This document shows, piece after piece, positions 44,372 through 55,295 of a stretch of 64,000 bases of DNA. The notes under the pieces were generated by a model. It was not told where the DNA came from and did no database searches. It saw only the letters and a list, made by a program, of their open reading frames with translations. Numbering within the stretch: the first letter of the stretch is position 1; each line of letters opens with the position of its first letter. Location: contig CM046864.1 in NCBI GenBank assembly GCA_025617745.1, positions 31,997,239 to 32,061,238 of the forward strand, written 5' to 3'. Source of the stretch: Heliocidaris erythrogramma (taxonomy: Eukaryota > Echinodermata > Echinoidea > Camarodonta > Echinometridae). Position numbers and translations under genes: made by a program.

Positions 44372-45198
44372 CCGGACACCTACCCCCTGGACAACCACCC
44401 CCGGATAACCACCCCTAGGATAACCACCCTCTGGGACAACTACCCCCTAGGGTAACCACCCCCTAGGACAACTACCCCCAGGACAACTACCCCCCGGACA
44501 ACTTCCCCCCGGACAAATACCCCCCGGACAACCACCCCCGAGGACAACCACCCCCCGGACAACTACCCCCCGGACAACCACCCCCCGGACAACCACCCCC
44601 TAGGACAACTACCCCCGGACAACTACCCCCTGGACAACCACCCCCAGACAACTACCCCCATGACAACTACCCCCAGACAACAACCCCCATGACAACTACC
44701 CCCGGACAACAACCCCCTGGACAACTACCCCCCGGACAACTTCCCCCCGGACAACTACCCCCCCCCCCCGGACAACCACCCCTTAGGACAACTACCCCCC
44801 CCCCCCGGACAACTACCCCCCGGACAACCACCCCCGGACAACCACCCCCTAGGACAACTGCCCCCGGATAACTACCCCCTGGACAACCACCCCCAGACAA
44901 CTACCCCCATGACAACTACCCCCAGACAACCACCCCCTAGGACAACTACCCCCGGACAACTACCCCCCGGACAACCACCCCCTAGGACAACTACCCCCCT
45001 AACAACTACCCCCAAGACAACTACTCCCCGGACAACTTCCCCACGGACAACTACCCCCAGACAACAACCCCCATGACAACTACCCCCCGGACAACAACCC
45101 CCTGGACAACTACCCCCCGGACAACTTCTCCCCGGACAACCACCCCCCGGACAACCACCCCCTAGGACAACTACCCCCCGGACAACTACCCCCCGGAC
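44372..45198. repeat. Left outer arm, 'ggacaactaccccc' array
   Basis: About 55 units of 14-17 bp. The complementary strand carries a G4-G6 run in nearly every unit and so could form many G-quadruplexes. Confidence 0.95.
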
Positions 45199-45456
45199 GC
45201 GCGTTTACGTTTTACAACCTTGCCTAGGCAGATTTTTCCAAAATCGCAACGAAACGGCTTGAGCTCAACCCTACGCATTGTAGCAACCCTACACATACGT
45301 AGCGAGCGCATTATACGTAACGTAGAGAGATCGAGACGCGGGTTCTTTGAATGAATTAATGTGCACGTTTTGTCGTTCATATCATTCGACGTCGGGTACG
45401 GTGTGTTAGCTAGAATCAATTTGCGACGCGCGGTCGAAGACGAAGTAGATATCGAC
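45199..45456 (+). promoter_or_regulatory. CpG-rich leader upstream of the acidic exon
   Basis: Unlike its surroundings it is rich in CG ('acgcgcgtttacg', 'gagatcgagacgcggg', 'gacgcgcggtcgaagacg'). It begins right at the array edge and runs into the ATG pair at 45457. Its first bases resemble those after the array at about 52010 ('cgttttaca', 'taggca'). Plausible promoter/5' leader; no core promoter motif identified. Confidence 0.3.
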
Positions 45457-45654
45457 ATGATGGAGGTGGGTGATGATGAAGTCTCAAGCTCAGCCTCAGG
45501 TTCAGGGTTAATCGCTGAAGGCTCCGAGTCTGACTCTGAGTCTGACTGCAGTGTTGTTACTGTTAGCTCTGCCTCTGCCTCTGACTCTGTCTCTGAGTTT
45601 GCCCATATCCATGTCCATGATGATGGTGTAGAGGAAATTCCAGCATCTCTTCAG
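45457..45654 (+). CDS. First coding exon of an acidic Ser-rich protein
   Basis: Opens with ATG ATG (45457) and encodes 66 residues, beginning MMEVGDDEVSSSASGSGL. A Ser/Asp/Glu stretch follows (EGSESDSESDCSVVTVSS), then HIHVHDDGVEEIPASLQ. It ends at a strong donor, 'cag|gtaggt', in phase 0. This is a disordered acidic N-terminus with no catalytic content. The next exon is at 46712 in the same phase. It lies inside the putative 9.5-kb foldback, so it is either a gene carried by the element or a host gene the element has surrounded. Confidence 0.6.
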
Positions 45655-46711
45655 GTAGGTCTAAATGACTCTAACATTAAAATCTAGTGGAAATATTGCC
45701 CTCATTTTTTTTTAATTAAAAAAGAGGCATGCCAAAAAAGAGGCATGCCAAAAAAGAGGCATGCCAAAAAAGAAATACAAGTGTGTACGCTATTTGTGAG
45801 TGTGAGATGTGACTGACTGATTAAACGAATTATGATGCAGACCTAGGCCCATCAATTGTCTGTCCACTGGAGTTCTTAAGCCTAGGTCAATAATATGGAC
45901 ACTAACACTAACAGTTAGTTGTTAGTTCAACTGTTCTATACAGTCACATACTCACTGAGTCAGTACTCTAACTTAATAGGCCTAGTTCTGAGTGGAGTGG
46001 AATGAGGCACTATTTTTTTTTTCCAGAGGATTGGGTGCAGAATGCAGAGAGTTCCGTTCAGTCTTCTCCTTTTTTTTTCCTTCCTTGCTCTTGTAAGGCT
46101 TGTCACTTCCTTTTATTTTTGTTTTGTTTTAATACCTGTGTCATAGATCACTTACTGAAAACTGTTACTGTTAGCTTGTAACTTAGCTCCTTTCCTCTTT
46201 TTTCTTGATTATTTTTGGCCGTTCAATTGGAGGGGGGTTGGGCACCTGCCCTCCCCCCTCCCCCCCCCCCCCCCCCCACACATCAATTGCATTATCACTT
46301 ATCCAGTGACTTAGACTGAAAATACAACAGAGAAGAAAAAGAAAAAATGACAGCATTCTATTTGATTTTGTTTAATTTATTTAATTTCAAGGAACTTAAC
46401 ATTGTTTATGTAATAGCATATGCAATAAAAAGTATAATATAAAAAAAATAATGCTTTGCGATTGCCCCAAACACAAGTTTTTGATGTTTACTACAAATAC
46501 ATAGTAAAAATGATAGTAAACATAAAAAAATTGGGGGAAAAAATAAGAGACAAGATTGATGATAACAAGACTGCCAAAATAGATCTAACTTTATTTCAGC
46601 AATTCAGAAAAGTTAAATAATTCTGTCAATCCCTGGCTCAGCCAATAAGACACTTTTCTTAAACTATGTGAAGGTTTTTTTCCCCTCTCTTTCTCTCTCT
46701 CTCTTCTTCAG
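45655..46711. other. Intron between the two acidic-gene exons
   Basis: Holds a 17-bp repeat, 'aaaaaagaggcatgcc', three times at 45718-45770, and a C21-like run at about 46257-46277. Ends in a classic (CT)n acceptor. Confidence 0.5.
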
Positions 46712-46912
46712 GCAATCTTACCTCCCGGTTATGACTATTATGTTCAATCCTTTGAGACCCAAGGAACGTCAGGGGTTGTGACATCACTGCTGCTGAGTGC
46801 CCAAACTGTAGAGAGCGCAAAGAAGTGGCTGAGTGATTTTCAAGACTCTTCCCAAACGACATGGCGGGTGATGAAAACTTGCCCAACGGCCATGAAATAT
46901 GTTCTCTCTAAG
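46712..46912 (+). CDS. Second exon, 'WLSDFQ..TTWRV' protein
   Basis: A long pyrimidine tract and 'cttcttcag' precede 67 codons in phase 0. It encodes AILPPGYDYYVQSFETQG, TVESAKKWLSDFQDSSQT and TWRVMKTCPTAMKYVLSK. The 'W..DFQ.SS.TTWRV..T' block resembles the N-terminal part of transposon-derived SWIM/MULE-type zinc-finger proteins that I recall from fish and marine invertebrates; the Zn-binding and transposase parts are not seen here. The donor 'aag|gttatt' is weak; without it the frame reads on to a stop at 46990. Truncated in this window or incomplete in the genome. Confidence 0.5.
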
Positions 46913-47147
46913 GTTATTTATTTTGACTTTTGTCTATTATTGTATGGCCCTCTAAATTTTACAATTTATATGCATTGTCATACAAAATAGAAAACCTTGA
47001 ATTTATCCTATTATGCTCTACTAACCACCAAAGGTGAAGTCACTCTACTAAAAGGCATCAGTCATCTGCCCTACCAGTGTAAAACATTCATAGACCTATT
47101 ATATTTTGCATTCACTTGTCTGATTGAAAATTTATTTTCAAATGCAG

Positions 47148-47308
47148 TCGAGGATACTGATAAGGCCAATGAAATGAAGTTTCAAATGAGAATTCTAATG
47201 GAGAGTTTGAGACATTCTGACAACCTGTCACCAACCCATTATGTTGTAACAACCATGCGTAGAGGCCCAGATTTAGCTCAAATAAGATTAGATGTTGCTA
47301 GAATATAG
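47148..47308 (+). CDS. Candidate terminal exon near the acidic gene
   Basis: Acceptor-like 'tttattttcaaatgcag' precedes a frame with EDTDKANEMKFQMRILMESL, then NLSPTHYVVTTMRRGPDL and AQIRLDVARI, stopping at TAG (47306). It reads like protein, but it needs entry in phase 1 while the exon before it leaves in phase 0, so one exon is missing, mis-bounded or frameshifted. Family not recognised. Confidence 0.3.
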
Positions 47309-47539
47309 AGTGGAAAGTCACTATATAGAGCTCCAATATTAAGATTCCTGATATAAAAGGTTCTTTTGTTTTTGTACGCATATATAAGGAAATTCCTGAT
47401 ATAGTAAGGTAATTTTCGTGGTCCCAAGGTCCTCATTATAGTGACTTTGCACTGTACTGTAGGTGATTTCTTTTTAATTATGTCACTCCATACTGTGTAT
47501 GTCAAGGTCTTCAGCAGATGACAGACTTTAATTTTTGTA

Positions 47540-48160
47540 AACATTCAAATTTTTATGCCTCCACCCACCCTTAAGGCATTATATTTTGGGGTGGTGTGTC
47601 AGTCAGTTAATGCGATATCTCAAGAACCAATTGAGGTATATCTTCAAACTTAAGCTAGTATGTATCACCGTAGACAATCTGATTAGATTTTGGGTAAGTA
47701 GGTCAAAGGTCACAGAGGTCAATACAATATCTACACTTTCAGGTGTTAGTCTTGTTTTTGCAATAACTCAAGAACCATTTGAGGTATGAACTTCAAAATT
47801 GGTACTAGTATGTATCACCATAGAAAGATGATCTGATTAGATTTTTGCAAATGTAGGTGAAAAGTCTTTGAGGTCATTTATCATGAAATTTCTGTTTTTT
47901 GCCTTATTAACACTGTCTTGAACAATTGGAGTCATTAATTAACTTAAAACTTTATTAACTTCGAACTAGTATAAACCATAGCGGGATGAACTGATTAGAT
48001 TTTTGGTCACAGAGGTCAAAGTCGACAGGTCATAGATGTCTTTTTATGTGAAATTAAGGTTTTTAAAGTTGTATATCTCAACTATTTTGTATTCATGACT
48101 AGGAGGAGATAAAGTGATCAGACTTTGGGGTTGTAAAGTGTGAGAACCAATGTCAAAGAT
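47540..48160. repeat. Degenerate tandem 'ggtcaaaggtcacagaggtc' repeat
   Basis: Four or five diverged units of 120-140 bases, each with 'caagaaccatttgaggtat', 'tatgtatcaccatag' and 'tgattagattttgg'. The start 'tatgcctccaccc' matches the complement of the repeat end at 40110. Confidence 0.75.
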
Positions 48161-48188
48161 GCCAACTAACATGTAATTATAGACTTTT

Positions 48189-49261
48189 TGTCCCCGCCGA
48201 ACAAAGTTCGCGAGGGGACTATGAAACAGGCTCTGTGCGTGCGTGTGTGTGTGTGTGTGTCCGTCCGTCCGTCCGTCCGTGTCTGCACAAATGTTAGAAA
48301 TGCTACATCTCCGTCATTTCTTGGCTGATTTTGATTCTGATTGTTTTGTCCCATAGGGCTGGGTGGGGGCTTCCAAACTTCTAGGCAGAATTTTGAAATC
48401 CATTAATTATGCTAATTTAGGCAAATTTATTCAAAATAAAAAAAAATGCATTATTATTTGATAATTCATTTCTCATATTATATTTAACCCTAATATAGCC
48501 AGGCTTTGCAGGGGGGGGGGGGGGGGGATTCAACTCCCCCCCCCCCCCCCCCCTGTGATATTGGCCATCGATCGCACGATCAACGTAAAAATTGGCATGC
48601 ACATTACATGACGCATAATCTACCCAATTGTAAAAAAAAAGATTTTTTTTTTTTTTTTTTTATATGAATTAATTATGCAAATTTATGTGCGTTTCGCACA
48701 TATTGCTCTAAATCAATAAATTAAGAAAGCTCCTATAAAGTTCTTTTTTGGTGTCAATATCCTTTGTAGCACTCCTCACGATGTACTCTTTACAAAATCC
48801 TGGTATCAGCATTAATTTCTTATGTTTTTTATTGTTTTAGAATTTCCTTATGTATTACTTTGTTTTTCCTAATGCTTTCTTTTTTTCCCATGACCTTGAC
48901 CATGACCTTGGACATAATCATTATTTAATCGAGCATACAAAATAGAATATTATGTATTGATTTGGTAAACAATCTGGCATACACACATGATTCATACACA
49001 GTTCATCCCACACTATACCATTTTATGTGTTACAGTATAGGAAAATTCACTTTTGGGTGCGCGCACGATTGTAAAATATCGCGTTATGCGAGAAGCGTAG
49101 CTCCAAATTTGATAAATTTGGTATCAAAAGATGCGTAAGACCTGTGGCTCAAAAGTCATGAACTGCCCCCCCCCCCCCCGGTCGTTTTAGAGTTAAGGTT
49201 CTATCAGAAATTAGATAAATTAACAGCCATTCCACAGATCTACACTTCCGGCGGGGACATA
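48189..49261. mobile_element. TIR element with 'tgtccccgccg' ends and (GTCC)n
   Basis: Begins 'tgtccccgccgaac' and ends 'cggcggggaca'. Near the left end lie 'gggactatgaaacaggctc', (GT)n and (GTCC)5. This head is one I recall as very common in sea urchin and other invertebrate genomes. The interior has G and C runs (about 48509-48553 and 49165). No transposase. Confidence 0.75.
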
Positions 49262-50190
49262 TATTACGCATTGCGTAATTACTAATTCACTTGTTATTCT
49301 GGTAAATCACAATATTGAGCCATCAACCGAAATTACACAGAGGCACATAGGAGATGCAGTCGCATTCATCTTGATTTTTTATTTTGTATCATAATATTTC
49401 CAGAAGAATTTGAGCTGTAAACTTAACAGAATTTAGGCAGAGGTATAGTAGACGCAGTCACAGTCATCTTGTTTTCAATATGTAATCTGGTTAATGTACA
49501 TGTATCAGATATTAATCATGATAAAAACATGAAATTCTGTGATGCAGTTTTATGTTTCATTACAGAGTTTTTTTAAGGTGTTGTAAAAGGTTGCAACTCA
49601 CTATCAGTGCGTTACAAAATTCTCATTAAAAAATGTAGTTTTGTTCAGTGCTACAAACTTATCTTGGATCTTCCTCACATCAGTAGAGAAGTTCAAGATG
49701 AAATATGGAAGTGATAGTACACTGCATTGACAAAGGGAAAGTTTGCCTGCAAGCCTCTCCGTGAAAATTAACTTGGCAACCATGAATGCTATCCTTACCA
49801 AACTTAACAGATACTGAAAAAATAAAATTATTTGCTATGAAAGTGAGTTCTAGGTTCCTTCTAAGTTCCTTCTAATTTTTCTAGGTTCCTTCTAATTCTT
49901 CGGTCAGATATTACATGTACATGTATATTAAATGCACTTGCAGTAAAGTTTGTGATAGCAATCCTTCATTCCAATTTCCAAAGGCTTTTTTTTTTCATTT
50001 TTTTTTTCATCCCACTAAAAAAAAAAGAAACAAAAAAACAGAGATTTTTCATTTGCACCCCAAAATATGTTTTAAAGAATTTCTTTGTGGAATGAGTATT
50101 TTAGATTCATCTGTCTAAATATCTTAAATCATTTGAGAATATGAATTGTACGGATTATAGGATTATAATCAACGGATTATAGGATTATAA
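49262..50190. other. No gene seen
   Basis: AT-rich. Ends in a short duplicated phrase, 'ggattataggattataatca', directly before the inner array. Confidence 0.45.
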
Positions 50191-50576
50191 TCAACCACCC
50201 CTTAGGACAACTACCCCCCGGACTACCCCCCGGACAACTACCCCCCGGACAACCACCCCCCTAGGACAACTACCCCCAGGACAACTACCCCCGGACAACC
50301 ACCCCCTGGACAACTACCCCCCAGACAACCACCCCCTAGGGCAACCACCCTCTAGGACAATTACCCCAGACGCGTATTTTTTCCTGTCAGGATTTGCGCC
50401 ACTGACAAGAGAGGGCAGTATTTGAGCGTCAAAAAGCCCCGTTTTGGAGACTTTGAGAGAGAGAGAGAGAGAGACTACAACTTTAAGGCTTGTAATTTTC
50501 TCTCAGTTTCACCTTACTTTATTTCAGCAAAAGAACATTTTGTCAGTGATACTCTCCTAAATTCTAACACCCCTTA

Positions 50577-50653
50577 GCCTGCCGAGACTCGAACTCGTGA
50601 TTCCTTCATGACGAGCACAACGTGAATCCGAATGCGCCACACAAGGAACTGCG
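50577..50653 (-). repeat. tRNA-derived SINE-like piece, left arm copy
   Basis: On the minus strand it has an A-box-like 'tggcgcattcgg' and a B box 'gagttcgagtctcgg' about 40 bases later, the spacing of a tRNA gene. No proper acceptor stem was found, so a SINE head or tRNA relic rather than a tRNA gene. Confidence 0.6.
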
Positions 50654-50737
50654 TGACTGGTTCGCTCATTTTATTATATCCCTACAATTTGTTTTTCATG
50701 AATATTCATACCGACTAGTCTTGACACCCCTCTTGAC

Positions 50738-50895
50738 CAGTGCCGTATATAGATAGAGTCTGGCCAACTCGGCTCCAGTTGGGTAACAACATGGCGCATA
50801 TTCCTTTGTTGCAAGCTTACATAACAAAGGAATATACGCCATGTTGCTACCCAACTGAAACCAAGTTGGCCAGACTCTCTCTATATACGGCACTG
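50738..50895. mobile_element. 158-bp hAT-like MITE, left arm copy
   Basis: Terminal inverted repeat 'cagtgccgtatatagatag' and complement; the whole element folds into a hairpin. Flanked by an 8-bp direct repeat CTCTTGAC (50730-50737 and 50896-50903), the duplication length of hAT elements. Confidence 0.9.
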
Positions 50896-51195
50896 CTCTT
50901 GACGCTCAAATACTGCCCTCTCTCGTCGGGTGGCTCAAGTCCTGACAGAAAAAAAATATAGCCACCCGGACAACTACCCCAGGACAACCATCCTCTAGGA
51001 AAAGTACCCCAAATTGGACCTAACATCACATTGAACAAGATTGGGCTCGTTCGCTACGCTCGCTCGCCAAAATAGAATTAATATGGCCTTTAGAAAAATT
51101 TCTGCCCCGACCTGCAACAATAAAGCCCAGAAAATATACCAAATTTTATTAAAAGATAAGTGTTTGTTTTCGCTCATGCTTGCTCGCTTAAATTG

Positions 51196-52578
51196 TTTTT
51201 TTTTTTTTGTTGTTGTTGTTGTTGTTGTTTTGTTTTTTTCTTCAATGCATGAAAGCAGGTATTCCCATTTGCAATATCAACTCTCTATTAGATGTTTTGC
51301 ATGATCGACAATTAAGGGGGGGGGGGGAGGAAAACATATATTCCACCCGTTTGTCACACCCCCACCCCTCTCCCTCATGCACTCTACAATTATGCAACTC
51401 GTTACAAAGCTACCAGCCAATCGAGTATTAAAGGAAACTAGCATTGTGGTTGGTCGATTTAAAAAAAAATAGTACGGGGTATACAATCATGTTAAGATGG
51501 ATGAGAAATTCAACTGTACAATGCACCATCAAACACCGAGTTTAAACACCCAACTTTTAAAACAAAAATGTAATACCAGGGGAGATCCCCCCCCCCCCCC
51601 CCCCCCCCCCGTGATCATGGGTATAGACACATTTAACTCACGTGGTGAGGTGAATTTTATCATAATAAATCACCAAAATCCTATTTATATCCAGATTTCT
51701 AAAACAGATACTCATATCCTTACTGATTGTCACCCCGACCCCCCCCCCCCCCCCTCCACGTCCTCCCCTGGCCGAAATCAGTTTAAATGCCATCGAGTAC
51801 CTGGGAGTTGTAACTGTTTGGGGGATAATTGACCTACATGCCATGGTGAGAGTATGTTGGTTGTTGTCCGATTAATAATTACCCTAAAGTCGTTAATGTC
51901 CCGGTGGTAGTTACCTTAGGTGGAATTTGTCAAGAAGATGTCCTAAAGAGTGGATGCCCTAAGGGGTAGTTGTCTCGGGGTAGTTGTCCGGGGGCTGGGG
52001 GGGGGGGGGTGTTTTCGTTTTACACTGTAGCGTAGGCAATTTCGCGAAAAAATCATACAAGTGCTCTGGTGAAAGAGTCTAAGTCGTCAGCGCACATCCC
52101 TGTTGTAACTACTCTATGCACAACACATATTATTGTGCTCGATACAACCAGCCTGCATGGGAAGTTGGTAGAAAGGGGAAAAGTGAAATACATTCAAAAA
52201 GAGCAGCTAGAGATAGATGGAAGGAAAAAAAAAGAAATACATAAGGATGGAGAATGGGATAGATGGAAGGAAAAAACAGAGAAATAAATAAGGAAAGAGA
52301 AGAGGGTAGATGGAAGTTAAAAAAAAGAAATAAAAAATGAAAGAGAAGAAGATAGATGCAAGGAAAACATATCCTCTGCACTATCCTAATGTATTTCTTT
52401 GTTTTTTCTTCCATCTATCCTCTTCTCTTTCCTTCCATACATCCTCTTCTCATTCCTTATGTATTTCTTTGTTTTTCCTTCCATCTATCCTCTCCCTTTC
52501 CTTATTCCTTTCTTTTGTTTTACCTTTTTTTTTTTAATGTGATAAACTAAGTTTTATTGTTGGAAGTTGGAGGAGGAA
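51196..52578. other. Loop of the inner palindrome
   Basis: Contains C24 and C17 runs (about 51587 and 51739), a degenerate array block in the G-strand orientation (51890-52010), and an A/G-rich block (52190-52400) followed by its inverted copy (52400-52540) related to the 29.6-30.7 kb minisatellite. No gene. Confidence 0.7.
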
Positions 52579-52873
52579 CAATTTAAGCGAGCAAGCATGA
52601 GCGAAAACAAACACTTCTCTTTTAATAAAATTTGGTATATTATCTGGGCTTTATTGCAGGTCGGGGCAGAAATTTTGCTAAAGGCCATATTAATTCTATT
52701 TTGGCGAGCGAGCGTAGCGAACGAGCCCAATCTTGTTCAATGTGATGTTAAGTCCAATTTGGGGTACTTTTCCTAGAGGGTGGTTGTCCTGGGGTAGTTG
52801 TCCGGGGGCTATATTTTTTTCTGTCAGGACTTGAGCCACCCGACGAGAGAGGGCAGTATTTGAGCGTCAAGAG

Positions 52874-53031
52874 CAGTGCCGTATATAGAGAGAGTCTTGC
52901 CTACTCGGTTTCAGTTGGGTAGCAACATGGCGTATATTCCTTTGTTATGTAAGCTTGCAACAAAGGAATATGCGCCATGTTGTTACCCAACTGGAGCCGA
53001 GTTGGCCAGACTCTATCTATATACGGCACTG
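52874..53031. mobile_element. 158-bp hAT-like MITE, right arm copy
   Basis: Same MITE with the mirrored 8-bp duplication GTCAAGAG (52866-52873 and 53032-53039). It therefore inserted once, before the arm was duplicated. Confidence 0.9.
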
Positions 53032-53138
53032 GTCAAGAGGGGTGACAATACGGTTTATTCCGTCAAGACTAGTCGGTATAAATATTCATGAAAACCAAAT
53101 TGTAGAGATATAATAAAATGAGCAAACCAGTCACGAAG

Positions 53139-53214
53139 TTTCTTGTGTGGCGCATTCGGATTCACGTTGTGCTCGTCATGAAGGAATCACGAGTTCAAGT
53201 CTCGGCAGGCTAAG
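53139..53214 (+). repeat. tRNA-derived SINE-like piece, right arm copy
   Basis: Plus-strand 'tggcgcattcgg' and 'gagttcaagtctcgg'; the B box carries one change relative to the left copy. Confidence 0.6.
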
Positions 53215-53412
53215 GGGTGTTAGAATTTAGGAAAGCATCATTGAGAAAATGTTCTTTTGCTGAAATAAAGTAAGGTGAAACTGAGAGAAAATTACAAGCC
53301 TTAAAGTTGTAGTCTCTCTCTCTCTCTCAAAGTCTCCAAAACGGGGCTTTTTGACGCTCAAATACTGCCCTCTCTTGTCAGTGGCGCAAATCCTGACAGG
53401 AAAAAATACGCG

Positions 53413-53865
53413 TCTGGGGTAATTGTCCTAGAGGGTGGTTGCCCTAGGGGGTGGTTGTCTGGGGGGTAGTTGTCCAGGGGGTGGTTGTCCGGGGGTAGTT
53501 GTCCTGGGGGTAGTTGTCCTAGGGGGGTGGTTGTCCGGGGGGTAGTTGTCCGGGGGGTAGTTGTCCTAAGGGGTGATTGTCCGGGGGTAGTTGTCCTGGG
53601 GGGTAGTTGTCCTAGGGGGTAGTTGTCCTAGGGGGTAGTTGTCTGGGGGGTAGTTATCCGGGGGGTAGTTGTCCTAGAGGGTGGTTGTCCTAGGGGGTAG
53701 TTGTCTGGGGGGTAGTTATCCGGGGGTACTTGTCCTAGGGGGATAGTCGTCCTAGAGGGTGGTTGCCCTAGCGGGTAGTTGTCCTAGGGGGTAGTTGTCC
53801 TAGAGGGTGGTTATCCTAGGGGTGGTTATCCGGGGGGTGGTTGTCCAGGGGGTAGGAGTCCTAGA
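53413..53865. repeat. Right outer arm, 'gggggtagttgtcc' array
   Basis: About 30 units in the G-rich orientation on this strand. Pairs both with 44372-45198 and with 50191-50375. Confidence 0.95.
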
Positions 53866-53872
53866 ACCGTAT

Positions 53873-55249
53873 AGACATGTACTGAATTCCATTTTCATGT
53901 CAAAGGGAAAATATTGGTGGAAAGAAATCATACAAGAGACCACTGTTGCAACTCAAACCATCCTCGACTACAATGTTAAAGTGACCTGTACATGTACATG
54001 TATGTAACACAATAGATGATAGACATCGTTTTATGGTTGCTTGATCTTTGCATCAGCATGCATGTAATGGCTCTATTTAGGTAGCGAAGTGAAACGTCAT
54101 ATCATGTAAAACCACGCAAAAAACAAATATGTTGTTCTTTGTTCCCTTTCTTTATCTTCTCTTGCTTTCTTTCCCTCATAAATGTTACTATTTGTTTTAT
54201 CCTTCCACCATTTTGTCTTTTTTCTCTCCTTATGTTATGATCGCATTTTCGACCCCCCCCCCCCCCCCCCGGGCGTAAATGCATAATTTTGGGAGGGGCT
54301 GAAGTTTTTTGCCCGAATTTTAAGTTTCCCTTTTCTATGTATGAGCGAGCGAAGCTGCAAGAGAGGAAAAAATCGACACTGTCTTTTGTAGTGAAAATGC
54401 ACAAAAATTACATGTATTCCAGTATTAAACTAAATATGAGGATATTGGAGCACCTCGATGCCCGTAAAAAGGTGATAGTCGAGCCAATATTGCCCTTCTC
54501 AAAATCATCAAGGGGCTACAGCGCTTCGTACGCCTATATCCCCTCCAAGTTATCTACGGTATTTTACAAGCGAGGGAGAAAAGCGATTTTTTTTTTTTTT
54601 TTTTTTTTTTTTTTGGGGGGGGGGGATTTTTAAGCTGCAAAAGCGTCATTTCTTATTCGATGTACCAAGGAAAATTCGCAAAAGACCAGTGCGATCTAGG
54701 CCAAGATCCAAATATTGAACATTGATAAAAGTCCCTTTTCTCACTTCTTTCTCAAATGGGGGCACAACTCTGACGGAACAAGTGAGAAATAATCAAGGAA
54801 TTTAGGAAGGCCACCGAAAGGTGATATTTCTTTCAAATCTATTTGAAAATGCGATTTTATGTGCTTTAACATAATTATAATGGGGCAAAATATTGAAAAA
54901 CAAAACGAAAACAGGGGCGTAACTAGTACTAAGTATGCGGCACGTGCCCCGCAAATCAGATGAGGAAAATAATGAAAGAGGAGAAAAGAGACAAAGATGG
55001 GGCAGAGGAAAAGGAAAAGAAAATAAGGCAATAATTGGACCCTTTTTGTTTTGCTTTCTTTTTGTTTTGTTCAAGCGGACCCTGCTTGCCAGCCCCCCCC
55101 CCCCCCCCCATAATAAGGGCCTGTGCATCATGGATTTTCTATGTTTGTTTTGAACTTAATTCAATTCTATCAAATTTATTCACATTTCTTCATACTGTAA
55201 AGCATATTGGTTGTTGTATGTAAACAACCATAGGACCATCTGCTTTAAG
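53873..55249. other. No gene; fragments of dispersed repeats
   Basis: C18 (about 54254), T29G11 (about 54587-54626) and C16 (about 55094) runs. 54340-54545 matches the 32.64-32.87 kb repeat. A MITE-like end 'caggggcgtaac' at about 54914. Confidence 0.5.
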
Positions 55250-55295
55250 TCCTTTAATTTTTATCTTGTATATAAATGAATTTCATAGATCATCA

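Larger units (their letters stand above)
50191..51195. repeat. Left arm of the inner palindrome
   Basis: About 1 kb that recurs inverted at 52579-53600. Order from outside: 'ggacaactacccc' array (50191-50375), a unique segment from 'acgcgtattttttcctgtca', a tRNA-like SINE piece, a 158-bp MITE, a few more array units, and a segment ending 'cgctcatgcttgctcgctta'. Identity with the other arm is very high, suggesting a recent inverted duplication or gene conversion. Confidence 0.9.
52579..53412. repeat. Right arm of the inner palindrome
   Basis: Inverted copy of 50376-51195 with the same inserts in mirrored positions. Confidence 0.9.
44372..53865. mobile_element. Putative 9.5-kb TU-like foldback element
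   Basis: The outer arms are arrays of a 14-17 bp unit around 'ggacaactaccccc', in opposite orientation at 44372-45198 and 53413-53865. Their outermost ~70 bases match almost base for base when inverted ('cctaccccctggacaaccac', 'ggataaccacccctaggata'). The sequence just outside, ACCGTAT, is present at both ends (44365-44371 and 53866-53872), as expected for a target duplication. Inside are a gene fragment, dispersed repeats and a second palindrome that shares the right arm. Sea urchin TU elements are, as I recall, built with outer arms of 15-bp tandem repeats; identity with TU is not tested. The nested palindrome might instead be a separate element. Confidence 0.6.

Noticed and set aside
44667-44900. 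Gly/Val and Pro/Thr-rich frames on both strands
   Set aside because: Satellite translation of the 'ggacaactaccccc' array.
45186-45458. 90-codon minus-strand frame in the CpG-rich leader
   Set aside because: Opposite to a better supported plus-strand leader and exon; high CpG content leaves few stops by chance.
50577-50653. Conserved tRNA gene
   Set aside because: Same block occurs mirrored in the other palindrome arm, and no complete cloverleaf is apparent. SINE-like.
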